Shown here: in pieces, positions 1 through 13,400 of the stretch | Position numbering within the stretch: the first letter of the stretch is position 1 | Layout of the letters: each line of letters opens with the position of its first letter | NCBI GenBank assembly: GCA_907165065.1 | Contig: OU015530.1 | Span: 50,448,465-50,512,464, forward strand | Reading direction: 5' to 3' | Origin: Caprimulgus europaeus | Lineage: Eukaryota; Chordata; Aves; Caprimulgiformes; Caprimulgidae | Length of the DNA: 64,000 nt | Translations under genes and position numbers: made by a program | Notes under the pieces: model-generated | The model's database searches: none | Seen by the model: the letters and a program-made list of their open reading frames with translations, nothing else | What the model was told of the DNA's origin: nothing

Positions 1-2098
1 CTCACGCTGTTGTACTGAAACAGCTCACGAAGGTTTACTGACTGCTGTGTTAGGGTTTCCTCTTGAATATCCTGCTATTTTTAGCAGAACCTGGTGTGGT
101 TATTTCTGTGAATAACTAGCAGCTCAGAGTAGGCATTCACTATCTTGTAGCTTTTTGTAGTGGAAATAGTCTATGAAAAGCTACTGTGGGGTCAGTAAGT
201 ATCTTCACTGTTCTTATATCTGCTCCACAAACACAATAACTTAGCTTATTCTTATGTAATAAAGTCCCTGTTAGAAAACAATTCTCTCTACATAAATAGA
301 TTGAATGAAGTGGTGAAGAACTTCCCCATACCACCCCTTTACTGTCCTGCATGTCAACAGCCTGCCTAAATCGTCTGTAGCAAAAGGTGTAACTTACCTT
401 TCTGGGAGCAGAAGGGATATCCTTGTGCTCACATGCAATAGCAGCTGGTGTCACCCAAGTGTGTACCCATAACTAAAAATAAGATTTTTCGGGTGGAGAT
501 GATGGCTCAAATGCCTACAGAGGGTTAGCCATCATTTCAAAAAGCTGAGGATCTGATAACAGAGGTGAGAAAGGGACACCTTTTACAAATAGAAAGTCAG
601 ACCTGCCACCAGTAAATGTCCAAACTGCATAAAATTTTGTCGCTTGAAAAAGCCCCATGGCATTGAACTCCGTGCTGTCCTGTGCTGCCTGTGTGTGATC
701 CGTGTGAGAGTTATTCCTCCATGCCTGTCCAGGGACAGGCTGAGGGTTGTAGTGATTCTCCGAGCTGCCTCAGCTCCCACCAAAGCCTGTGGGAATGTGG
801 GACACTTGACTTCTCCCAGGCTCAGGTGTGTGGGAAGGACTGAAGCATTGCTCCTTCCAGCCCTCCACACTAGGACAGCCTGCACAGCCCAGCACAGAAG
901 AAAAGGTGCTCTGAGGGAGACAATTAATCTCCATGATTTAAAGAAAACTGAGGAAAACAATAACAACAACAAAATGATAAACCCTTAATAAAGAGAAACG
1001 GAAATTACTTATAGACAGTATGGGTGAGATTCAGGTGCCAAAACATAAGCATGTAGCATCATTTTCAATGCCTGAGGCCATCTGAGACATCCACACAGGG
1101 CTGGCAGATATGACACATGATCTATGAAAGACCTACTCCCTTCTGGAGCAGCAGCTGGGGGCCAGATGCGATACCCCAAGGCATCAAAAATGGCACTAGA
1201 CACGTATGTTTAGGCAGCTGAATCCCACCCTGTGCTTCCAGACTTGTGATGAATAAACCTCTTTTTAATTGTCTCGGACTCAAATCCCGGGTTCTTGAGG
1301 TGCTTTCCCTAGGGCTCAGCGGTGTGCGGTAGCAGCAGATTTCATTGGTTTAACTTGGATAGAGTTGTTACAGTCCTTTGTTATGTATTTTTAAAATTGG
1401 TTTTAGGCTATAAAATCATGAAGTAGTTTCTGCTTTCACAGGCTGCGCACATAATCCAGGTGAGACCAAAGGTTTTTCCTCACCACAAGATGTTGATGCA
1501 ATTACTCCAAATCCCATCTCCTTTGAATACCTATTCTGTCACAGCTCCCCATTAGGGGCCTGTTGTCAAATAGCCAGATTTGCTCTGAATGATATTGGAG
1601 AACATATCCCTGCTGCAGTTGTTCTCTCAGATAGTTAAACAGAAGCTTAGTACTAGTAGGAATAAACGCATTTTCTTGTTGAACTGCACAGCTCTTTATA
1701 TCCCTATTAAATTTGCTGGAATTTTTGATGAGGAAGAAATTTGGCAACTGCATTACACCACATGGGGGAAAGAAGAGAAGGGAGGAACTGAATTACTAGT
1801 CCAGGTTAGCCTGATGCTGTGAGGGTGGAAACATTGTTCCCGTTTGTATTATGTGGTACATTCTTATGGAAAGGTTAAAAAGAATCCACCAGAAAACGAA
1901 AGTTTTCCAGGAGAGGCATGTTTTCACCCCATACCTCTGAAGGTGGAAGTTCTGGCTCTCTTCCAACGTAATTGCATACTGCTGACAGCTCCTGAAAATA
2001 ATACAGGTTTTGGGCGTGAGACAGGGACTAAAATGTTTACCTGTTTTCCTAGACTGATACATTGATATATATATAGACAGATAGAAAGTGATACTATA

Positions 2099-2111
2099 TT
2101 TTTTTTTTTTT
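2099..2111. repeat. T homopolymer, 13 nt
   Basis: Uninterrupted run of T preceded by a TA-rich stretch (about 2062-2075). No retroposon body could be recognised next to it on either strand, so I treat it as simple-sequence DNA. Confidence 0.85.
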
Positions 2112-5100
2112 AACTCCTGCTGTGGCACATTTTTAATGATAATTTAGAGAAAAGCTGAATGAGGGTAAGCTGTGACATGGTGTTATCTGTTATACCACAC
2201 TTGGTCCTTGTCTCAGCATTGAGAAGAAAGGTCAGGAAGATGATCTGGGACTGGAGAATTGAAAAGTGAACAGGGATGGAAGAAGAATTAGAGAAAAAAC
2301 ATTTAAGGTTCAATGGACAGATCTCAGCAGCCTACCAGTGATAAATGTGTAGAGATGGATACAGTTGCCACATGATGTGCTGCACTGCAGGAAAAGACTA
2401 ATTAACACAAGTGAGTTCTGGAATCTAATTTTTAGTAAGCATGCACACCAGTCAAGGAGTATGAGGGAGCCAAAATACATGAAATGCCCTTACTGTCCAC
2501 TTTTCCCTGCACCTCAGTTTGCCTTTCTGATGAGCACAGTCTGAACTGTGGGTTGTACATGGGATTACATCTCAAGGCTGTTGCATGTGAAATCCGTATC
2601 ACAGCTATTAATATCTGCTGTCAAGAGGCTTTAGAAAGAGCAGCAGACAACCTCTAGTGAGCAAGCATTTAATATGTCCTCAAAAATATCTGCGAAGAGT
2701 TTTAGGAATGCTTTGGGTTAACTTTTTAAACATATGAAAATAGAAAGCAGTGAATGTTTTGGTACCCTTCAAAATGTTTATATGTTGCTGTGTTCTTCGA
2801 TACACTTTCCCACCTGATTTTATTGCAGAAGTTGTTTGTACATCTCACTAGGTTTCTCCAGAGCTTAAGAAAAACAAAATCCAGATGCTTTCAAGCTTCC
2901 TCAAGGAAGCAACAGTTCAGGAGCCCTTGTAGACAGCTGCACTTGCAGTTGCTGAGCCCACATCTAATGACCTCCTTGGTTTTAAGTGAAACAGGGAATG
3001 TGAAGTTTAACATGGTGTTGGCACTGAGACAGTCTTCAGAGCAGACATATGTCTGCTTTGTTACTTGGGCACTGAACTGAAGGACTGCCTCCAGCTCCTA
3101 TTTATAACCGTTTCTGTGAGCACTTTGATGGGCTCAGCTCTCAAGGTAGGCGATGTATAGTGACAGCAAGATTGCTTGTCCTCATTGAGCAATGACAGTA
3201 AAACACCAGAAAGAATTACAGCACAAGTTTCCTTCACACCATACTCCTCCCTCTAGGGACTTGCAGGTCTAATGAAGAAAAAGCTGAGATTTCATGGCTG
3301 CTTTAAGCAACACTCTGTGTGGGCTGTTGCTGAAGGGCACAGTTTTGTCTTTTCCTTCCTGCTGCCTCCATTGTGCCCGTACTCATGCAAACCCCAGTGA
3401 GGTTACCCTGCTCCCCCAATTCATTTTAGGGAACTCATCTGTTTCATCACTTGCCTACATGGATGCTGGTCCTGGCACTGTGGGAGCACTCAGCAGGAGA
3501 GAGGTGAGAGAAGTGGGAAGAAAGCCACTTGTGACAACAGCCTCCAATTATATCTGCTTGAAACAGCCTCAACCCTCCAGCCTCAGCTGCTTTGCTCCAC
3601 GTGTAATGCACCCTAACTAAAATCTGTGTTTGTCTTCTGGTTCTTCTCACTTTCTTTGGACTTTTAAAATTGTTCCTATAACAATAAAATGCTGCAATAA
3701 AAGCCTAGGGGATACACATTTGAACACAAATGTCCTCTGACTTTGTGCATGGGATTTTTGGTGTTCCACTTCTCAGATTGCTTTTGCACACAGCATTAAG
3801 GAGTTGTAGGCAAATCCTCTTGGTTGCATGACTTGGTTAAGTTATTCTGTTGCCCTCTGTGGACTTGGCATCTGATCCCACATGACTGTCTGACCCATGC
3901 GCTTACTGACTCTGTGTCTGGTACTGCACAGCCAATCTTTTGCACTCAAAACAGGGAGGGTAGAAATAATCAAACCACTCAATTCTGAGTGATGTTCAAC
4001 CTCACATCTTAATTTCATCCTTTATGATGCCATTTCAGTCCTGGATGGTGGCTACAGAACACAAATGGTCTGAATTAAATCACTTGTTCAGGACTGGCAC
4101 TGGAAACTGGGAGGCTAAACTGAGAAAAGTTGCCCCTTACACTCAAAGCTCTCACTGTTATTCTGTTATCAGTAATAATATCTCACTGTTATCTGTAAGG
4201 GGGTTGCTGGAAACCTGCTGTACCCAGCAGAGCAGCTATGATACTTTTACAGCTTCTCACTTGAACTTTTCTTTTACCAGACCTATTAGTAGGCTGGAGC
4301 TTCAGTGGTTTTAATTGCTTGACCTTTTGGCACATTATCTGCAGAGCTGATCTTTACAATCACACAGGAAGGGAATGCCAGCTCTATTAATATTCTGAAG
4401 TTACTCTGCTTTATTCTCTCTTCATCAAGATTTTACCTATTCCTGATTAACCCTAGTATAACCAAAAGAACATGAAGCTCATTATAACTGATAAGTTTTA
4501 GGTGTGGTCTTGCCAAACAAGTTTTTTGTTGTTTCTTTACAAACCAGCCCCTGTACAGTAATAGATACTGTTAAATTTCACCCTTGAGCTCTAAAATCTG
4601 CCAGCAGCAATGCCCTGTGTACACTCCCTATCTAAGGGGATGTTCTGCCTGCAAATTGTCTTATTGACAGCAGATCTATTAATAGTCCCATAAGCCCAGA
4701 GAGGGCTGTCTCAGAGCACGTGTAACTTTGAGATCAGCCATTGAGGAGAGTGATGCAAGCTGGCTTTTCTTCCTGAGATGATGAGTGCCTTAACAGCAGC
4801 CAGGAGTGCCATTGTCACACCATCCATCAACTGCCTTCCGTCCCGCTTAGTTGAACCCATGAATTAAGCAACTGTGGTTAAAAAGTAATAAAATTAAAAG
4901 TTGTAATGGGGAGTCATTGACAAAAGGGTTACAATGCACTGGCCATATATCTTTTAACTAGCTAAATATAACCATAGGCTTCCATAAGTTCAAAGAGTGG
5001 TGGCCTGGAGATGAATACAACTGTTCCAACTGAGTTCTGGGCTGGGAGCCAGAAGATTGTTAAAACACCTTAGAACATGCTTATTCCCTCTTAGAACATT

Positions 5101-6039
5101 TTTTGGTACTTGCTCTATTAGTATGGATTTTATTTCCCCACCAAACGAGTTCTCTGCCTTTGAACCATAAACAATAATGGCACATCTGTCTCTAGGCTGC
5201 TGTACTTTGAAAACCAATGCTAAGGACGCAGAGGGGTAGATTTTCAAAGCGTTGCGTGGGAGTTTGTACCAGGAGTCTAGCCAAATATTTTTCACTCATA
5301 CTCATCCCTGAGCCTAACCTTTCCTCACTCACAAGAATGGCCCTGTTTGCTCTGCCCACATGGGGACATTTTAGACAGCTTTTACCTCCAGGGACAGAGC
5401 TTCAGCTGGTGAGAAAAGCCTATAAATAGGGTTTTACTGATGACCTTTCAAATCTAGAGATGCATCTTTGCTCTGATCTTTCTTATTTAACATTTCTGGC
5501 TTTGTCTGTGTTTGCATGTGAATCTCAGTCTCTGCTGAAATATTTACCAGTAGGCCATGATGCAACTGAAATCTCTGATAACACATAGACAGGTGACATG
5601 AAGTGATTGCCCTAGTACGCTGCTCAAAAACTGTGTCAATGCTCATTGCACCCACCTATTTTCTGTGCTGCAGAGTTGGATGGCAGCCTCGTGGGAACCT
5701 GACCATTTTGTGCTGCGTTTACAGTGCCACTGTGATAAAGTGACAAATAAAGTAACAAATTAAAAAAAACCTCCCTGCATATCTCTCTGGTTGTATAAAT
5801 CATCATTGCTCCATCATGGCTTCCTGAGAGCAAGTGGTCTAGCTCTGAGGATGCGTCCTTTCCCACTGGCTGAGAAGGTGAAATATAACACTTTGATTTT
5901 GGAATGGCTTTGATCTTAGGTTTTTTCTTTCTCTTTCTCTTTTATTGATTACGTTTTCTATATTTTTGAATAGACCTTTGTCATTATTCCAAGTGGCTTG
6001 GCTTACCATTCAGTAAAAACATCTTGGTCCTTAGCACTC

Positions 6040-6053
6040 TTTTTTTTTTTTTT
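6040..6053. repeat. T homopolymer, 14 nt
   Basis: Uninterrupted T run. It lies about 100 bases downstream of a pyrimidine-rich tract (about 5919-5945). No adjoining retroposon was recognised. Confidence 0.85.
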
Positions 6054-7239
6054 AAGAATTTTACACTACTGTGGAAATTTCCCTTTTCAAAGACTATCTC
6101 ACAGTGTTTCTTTGCAGATGCAGCACACGGATATTTGCTGTATCACAACAAACTCCCCTTCCAGTTACTACTGTTCCAAGCCTTATTTGATTTTGAGGCA
6201 CTTTCTTGCCATGGGGGTATTATCATTTTTCACAGTTGAGAATCTCCTTTGATGAAGTCAGCTCTATCCTTGGGTGGTTTCCCAGGAAAAACCTCTTGGC
6301 TACTAGCAATTTTCCATTTAAAAATGTTAGCGGGTTGAATTCAATTAGTGTCCTTGGAAATTTTTGTCTTTAGAGATACCATCATTCTAGGATTTTCACT
6401 GCTCAATCTCAGGTATCTTTTTGTGTTATCGAAGGTCGAGGCCAATAGAAACCATATATTGAAATCTTGTTCCTTTTTCACAGAGAAACCGTGATGCAAG
6501 GAAAGGAAAACTTGTGGATCAGCGAGCTAGCCAGAGTGGGAATAGCTGAATACTTGCAAGGTGTATTAATGCTAGTGGAAATGTCTGGGTTTATAAACTG
6601 CATGGCATGCCAGAGGTGTGACTTGGTAAAGTTGGATCGTGCTTCTGCAAACCTTCTACTGAGGAAACAAATGCTTTTGTGAGTAGTCTTTGGTATGAAT
6701 AAAAAAAATCTGAATCCAAACACTTGCAAAGTTCACTCATGCGCTCCTAGTTCCTGGAGGGGAAAGGATGTGAGTGCTTTGATTGTTGTATGCACTCTCA
6801 CAACCTGCCTGTCATCTCCCCAAAATCGGAGAAACAGCACCTCAGCCCTGTCCCATTTAAACCTTTGTGTTGCACCTCCATGTGCTCAGAGGTTTTCACA
6901 TAATAGCCTGTGTCCCATATGCATGGTAGATGACAAGATGGTTTAAGTATTGTTCCAGTCATTTATTGTCACAACATTCCTGAAAGGTTCTTCTATTTCT
7001 TTGAGTAATAGACACATCTATCACTAAAATATAAGAATGGATAATGAGAAGACCTTCAAATGGCATGAAACCCTCCTTTTTCTGATGTGAGAACTCATTA
7101 CATCTGCCTGTTATTTAATAAGTCTCATAACAATATTTTAATACGATTAAAGATGCTGCGCCTAATTTGTTAAGGATTCAGGAAATTAATCTGGTCAGGA
7201 TATTAATGTGCTGGGGGAGGAAGGCATGTGAATCTTTTT

Positions 7240-7254
7240 TTATTATTATTATTA
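7240..7254. repeat. (TTA)n microsatellite
   Basis: About five TTA units directly after a short T run. This is a simple triplet repeat with no coding context. Confidence 0.8.
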
Positions 7255-9621
7255 GTTTCTTTCTTTGCTACTAGTTGTATCAGTGCCTTATCAGTTAAGT
7301 GCAGGAGCTTAACAATGGCTTCTCTCAGCAAAGCCCTCTCTTTTCGCTGGGTGAGGTTAAAGAACAAACACATTGCTGTGAGCTTTTAAAAGCTTGATTT
7401 CAATTACATGGTAGTAGGGCAAAGCTCTCAAATACACAAAACTTTGACTTTGTAAAGATTGTGACCTCCCAGGTACACGTGCTTTAAGGAGAAAAAATGT
7501 ACTTGACATGTCCCACTGCTGTTTCCACGCACCAGGAGCTGTGTGTATCAGGAAGAGGGGAGGGTGGGAGGGAGGGAGGCAACAGCATTCGTGGTGGGAT
7601 GGAGGAAAATCATTCCTCTGGGAAAGCAAAGCTCTTCTGTTTGACTAGTAAGAATTTAAAAGATAAATATATCCCTTATCCTGGAATGATAAACAATGAG
7701 GTCCAGGAAAGACTCTTTGAATAATTGAATCTGATCTGCTGCATTTTGCAAGGCTATTTGTCTTCACATTCCTATTAACATCTTATAGGACTTTGTCTTT
7801 CCTAATGTTTGTTTGTGGTAGTACCCACAATGTTACAGGCACTTTTCAGGCAGAGCTGGTGCTTTCAGTCTCTGGATGGACAGACAGACAAACACACAGA
7901 GGTCATGGCAGAGGAGCAACAAAAGGATTTTTCTGTGCAAATGGAGATCTGCTGTAGCTGGCATGGGTTTGACGAAGGGAATTTAAGGAGGCTGTGTCTT
8001 TCTTATCCCACTTTGCCCTTTGCTTGCCTGGAAGTGGAGCCGATGCCTACAACCACAGCCACACGGCTCTGCAGCTTTCACATTGGGCTGCCTCTGGCCC
8101 CAGCAAGACAGGAATCAGCTAAAAAAGGGGCATAAAAATGCACATAGGAGATGGCAGAATGTGCATGGCTCCACAACAGGATTTCCATCCCTAGGGGGAG
8201 GTTTTCTAAGGCTATTTGGAGAAGTAAGGTACCCACTGAAAGCCAACAGGAGCTGGGTTCCTATCTATCCTTTGAAAATCCACCCTGTATTTTAACACAG
8301 AGAAGCTGATAAGATTACACCACTGATATTGCCTATGGCATTACTTAAAAAGAAAAAAACCAAACAAAGCAGTACAACGCACTGAGATGAACTGGTTTTG
8401 TCCATGAGGAAATTCATTTTTCCTTCTCAAGCCTTCTATAGGACTCCGCCTCTGAGTCTGTTTGAGGGAAATTAAATAACATTCCTAGACATAAAGAGAG
8501 ATGCCTAATCCTCTGGCCTTTCACAGCTCTCCCTGTTGGTCAATCCATCAGCTGCTCTAGAAGTTGCATTGGAGAGGTAAATGCAGCCTATAAAGTTTCA
8601 GAAGTAAAAATAATCTGAAAGATGCACACAAAACAAAATCAAATTGCTTGAAAGAGTATTTTAACTGCTAGGAAACACAACAGGGGTCAGATCAGCTGGA
8701 ACCCAGAAGAAGAAGCCCAGAAAATATCTTGAAGTTGGTGCAGGTTAATCCCTGTTTGGTTTGCAGTTCATGCCCTTGCACCACTCATCCCTGCCCTCCT
8801 TACCTGCTGCACATCTCCCTCGTGGGGTGACCTGACAGCCCTATAGCAGACTGCCCAGCACAACCCATGTCCTGGGGTCAGGGGATGCTTGTCCCCATGT
8901 TGGATGTTTCTTTTTATGGTTTTTTACCTGTCTGTAGCATCCCTGAAATAACTCAGTGTGGTATGTGACGGGAGAGTGGAAAGGGTTAAAAATCTTTCTC
9001 TTTTTGATGTTAGGTCCACTATTTGTGTGAGCAGGAGCTCTCTATCAGGGCAGGGCTTTGTAATGTATTCCATCTATTGATAAGGAAGCAAAATAACATT
9101 TCTAAATTGTTCAGGGTGTTTGCAGAATGCCAAGGTACTCCAGTGGCCTTCTATACAGAGCACTGCTGATGATAAATCATAAGAGATATTCTAGAAGTGC
9201 CTATTTGCTTGTGGAAATATCTGAAATACTGTAAAGCTCACAGATTTCCCAAGGTAGGCGAAGAGGCCATTCAGCAATTTTTCCCTCTACTTGAAATGCA
9301 GTTTTCAAATCATTTAAAATCTAAGTAATGAAAATACAACATAGTCCCCATGGTTTCCCGCAGAGATAGGATCCAGTCTCAGGCTCATGCAGTACAGCAA
9401 ATAGCCTTCATATATTATTTTGCACTGGGTGATTTCAGTCAGCAGTACATTTTGTTTGAACCATGCTCCTATAAATGCCTTCAAAAGAGGGCAGGAGCCT
9501 GCCCACTGAGGAATAAATGCAGGAGCAGAACCTCCTGTGCAAATATTAGTGTTCAGCATCTACTGTAGTCCCAGAGAATATGTTCATAACACATGTACAA
9601 TTCAAACAAAAAGGTTATGTG

Positions 9622-9641
9622 CAGTACATGGACATGTACTG
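9622..9641. promoter_or_regulatory. 20-nt perfect palindrome, possible protein-binding site
   Basis: Two 9-base arms, CAGTACATG and CATGTACTG, are exact reverse complements separated by GA. The half sites AGTACA and TGTACT resemble steroid-receptor half sites (AGAACA/TGTTCT type), but they are six bases apart instead of the usual three, so a classical glucocorticoid or androgen response element is not supported. The palindrome is observed directly. A regulatory role is inference, and chance is quite possible in 64 kb. Confidence 0.2.
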
Positions 9642-10414
9642 ACATGGCCCATCTGTTTCATGTGGAAGCATATTCACTGTCCTAAAGTAAATGTCATCAA
9701 AAAACCACCTCGTTTTCCTAATATTATTGATGCAAAGAACTGACAGAAAAAATCAGTCAGGTTTATCTAGAAAATGGAGAATTTTTCACCTAATTCTTTA
9801 GCGTTTATTCCAAAATATTTTCTGAAGTTTCTATGCTAACAGGCAGCTATGTCAATAAATTTCTTGGAAGCATGAGGCTCGCTGCAAGGAGTCAGAGCTG
9901 TAGTTTGTACATTCCTGTGGAAGAGGAAGGTGGAAATCCTGCAAAAGGTACCTGTAAAATAACCTATCAATTAGAACAGCCTTCCTGAAGTCCAGCTGCA
10001 GGCTTGCTTATGCCCTGAAGCTTAAAGGTTTCTGTGTCTTACAAAGTGCTTAGAGTGAAATCTAGCTTAATAGCAAAATTGTGATTATTTCCAATGGCCC
10101 TCAAGTGTCATCATTACTGCTTTCTTCCTGTTCCTTCATCACACTAAAACTGTGTTCAGTCTTCAAATTCCGAGACCTTTTAAATTGTATTTATTTAACT
10201 GATTGTATTTAATGTATCACTGGCATAGCAGCCACCACTATGTGCAGTACTGGGATGCTGAATAAAAGGCAACAGTGATCTGGTGAGGCTGTAGCATGCT
10301 GTATGTTTACATATGAAAGCAGGTTCAATATGCACTACATTGTGGCATCCCCATGATGCCTCTCTTCATCGCTTGTTAGTCCAAGAGCCTTCTACTTTCT
10401 CAGAGCTATTCCTT

Positions 10415-10426
10415 ATGCATATGCAT
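10415..10426. promoter_or_regulatory. Perfect MORE motif (POU dimer site)
   Basis: The 12-mer ATGCATATGCAT is an exact match to the MORE palindrome, the site bound by homodimers or heterodimers of POU proteins such as Oct1, Oct4 and Brn2. It sits in unique, non-repeat sequence, and the palindrome extends one base on each side (TATGCATATGCATA, 10414-10427). The match is seen directly. Binding by POU dimers is established for this motif in general. Whether this copy works as an enhancer element is inference, since no gene is visible nearby. Confidence 0.35.
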
Positions 10427-13400
10427 ATCTCCTCATAATAATGCCATAAGGCTGCTAATCTATTCTGCTTCAAACCCCTCCTTAAAACTCACTTTTTCTG
10501 TGGTGGCTGGAAAACATCTGACAATAGACCAGCAGCTGCTGTGCTGCTACTTATTCTACTGAAGATGATAAATACGCCGTTATCCCGTCTCCTTTATTTC
10601 CCTCTTCGTTGTATCCACCTGTTGTTTTCATCCTATGCTAAAATGGTGAGCTGTTCAGAGGAGAAACTGTGTGGGATTTTAAAAAAATACATATGTGTCA
10701 CCTACCATGACATGGTTCTCTGAGTAGGATCTCTCTTTACTACCACAATATGAATAATTACAGACATATTGTCTAAGCAATTTTATATTCTTTCACGAAT
10801 TAAACATCCCATATTCCTTCCAAATACCCTGCTAATTTTGGAGCGGTGTCAGCTCTACCCATTGCAAAGCAACCAAGAAGGCAGAAAATATCAGTCTTTG
10901 GGAGGGAAGCAGGATGTTCTTTTTGTAAATCGTAAGCTACAGTGAGAATTGCTGTAAATCTGGGATCAGTGGCACCTTCTCAATCACTTCTCCACTCCCC
11001 TTTCCTTGCGACCAGCCTAAGACCTCTGCACCCACGTGTTTGGGTGTTTCCTTGGGCTTGGCAGCCCCAAAGTGCCCACCATGACAAAAGCCTTTCCCTT
11101 TCCCCAACATATGGACAAATGGCACAGAGGCAGTTTCTCCAACATGAAACCTGATATCCTTGTCAAAATGCCCATGGCAAATTCAGTTTCAAGCATATGT
11201 TGTGAACATGGTTTTATTTGCTTTTGTCCCTTCGTGTCCTGGAGTACACGCAGCTTGGTAGTCCCCCTTCTGTCAAGGTCCAAGTCGTGTGCAGGTCTGA
11301 TTCCTCTTCAAGTCTTGCCAACCTACATTAGATAATAATTTCTTCCTTCTTGCAGAGTGGATATTTATTCTACAATTGTCACCATTTCAATGTGGACTTG
11401 TTTTTTGAAATTTATACATCATGGCATTATATTATTATTATGTGAGGCTCTTAGCTTCCAATTTTTCACAAAAGAAGTTTCTAGTCCACATCTCTGCAGA
11501 GGAGAGATTGAAACTGTCACTTCTGAGGGGAGCCAACGAGTACAAGGAGCAGTATGCTATTCTTACGTTTGTTAAAACTGAGTTATCTTCAGTCTACTTC
11601 ATATTTCCTATGACAATCTAAATGTGCTCTTGTGCTTGAAAATACTAAAAGAGTGAAATATCTTCTTTGTTTCCTCACTTCAATATTTTCTTTGTAAAAG
11701 ACAAACTTTTCATTAGGCTATTAAAACACAAAATATGGTGTATCTCGACACTTTTTGGGTAACAGCTGTTATGGCAACTAATTATAAGTAAGCAATTTGG
11801 AAAGGAAATTAATTTTAAGTTTAAAGTGGACAAATGTCTTTCAGAAATCTTTGTGAAAAGCCAACTACAAAACCTGTTTTAAAATTGAAGATGTGGGTGC
11901 TTTTGCACTTGCCCAATCTGGAATTTGAAACTACACAGATCGTGTGACTTTTATGACTAGTCACAACAGAACAAAATAATCCAAATTTCATAACAGCAAG
12001 CCATCAGAACAATCCAAGAATAAAACAATATTTTTTAATAAGAAGGATGAACAATCATGAGAAAACTGTAAAATTTTAGTGCACTGAGCTGAAATCATTA
12101 AATACATAAGTTATAAATTACTTTCTTGTCTTAGGATGGCATCTATAAGGTTGATGATACATTCACAAAGTGCTCAAAGAAAAAAATAAAAGGTAATTCT
12201 GGTCTTTTAGGCTGTTAATTACAAATTGGGAAAGTCTTTGGAGTGTTCTGTTAAGATCTGCTCCAATACATACTGCAGTCAGAGTAAATCCTTCCATACA
12301 ATCCAGTAGGTATAAGATCAAGGTTGTTAAGAAGCTCATTCAGACTTTAAAAGCATTGACTTGACAGGGCAGATGGAGACAAATTTTATGGATAGGACTT
12401 AGTGGACCAGCAATGTCCACTGATGATTCTGCATGTCAGGAGTGAAATAGAACCACCTTTTCTAGATGTGATTTCAATGGCTGATCTGCCAAGGTTCGGA
12501 TGCTGCTGCTGACATACATGGTATCCTCAGGGCCTTCAACACAGCACCTTTCAGGTGTTTTGTGTTGAAGACCATAACTCCCATGAACAGCACTCAGAGT
12601 AGAAATGAGTCCTTCTTAGTTGGAGAAATTATTCCCTCAGACTTTCACTCTGTTGGAGGGTTTGAAATGGTCATTCATCTCAGACATAGCTTCTTCTAAG
12701 ACTTTTCCTGTATGGTGTGATGCCTGCCTCTGCATCCAGCCAAGTCAGTCATTGGAGAAGGAGCTCTAGACCAGCGCTTTGCAGTGATGTTTGGATTGGT
12801 ATTATGACCTTCTTTTCCCATTTCTATTTTCACTTTTCCTACTTTGGCTTGATTTCCACCATCCCTTAGATTCCTGTCTCCTTCCTCACCCCATCCTGCT
12901 TCTCCACCTTGACTTGCCCTCTCTGTATCTTTGTTTTTCTGTTCTCAAAATAAGGTCAGCTCCCAACAGCAGTTGCTGTGGCATGACCTGATGGAGCTCA
13001 CTGAGGTTTTTCCCCTCCTTACCTTTCCTGTTGGTGGCAGCTGCTGCTCAGGATACACATGGGCGAGAAAGCTGACCACTCACATTTTGGTAAAAGGGAA
13101 GGGACTCAAAGTGACCTAAGAGATGCTTGCTCTGTACTTTCTTGGATAATTTGCACAGCACCCATGCTTAATAGCCTGCAAAATGGGCAGTGAAACTGGA
13201 AGGCTGAAGAGTGAACTTGAGTGATTATTACGGAATAACTGAAACCACGACATGCAAATGCACTGCGTTAATAACCTTATCAAGAGTAATTTGTAACAGA
13301 TCTGTAGGCTAGCAAGAAAGAGCAAATAGAAGGTTGTGTGTGTGCATGCAAATGATTCTCATTGCTGTCAGGGGTATATATTTTGTACCAATACGCACCA

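Noticed and set aside
583-988. Overlapping 129- and 114-codon frames on opposite strands in a GC-richer patch, considered as an exon.
   Set aside because: Both strands are open because the patch is poor in stop codons. No domain, no splice-site pattern, no CpG-island character.
11017-11335. Overlapping 88- and 99-codon frames on both strands, considered as a processed pseudogene.
   Set aside because: No known protein recognised in either frame; no poly(A) tail or target duplication seen.
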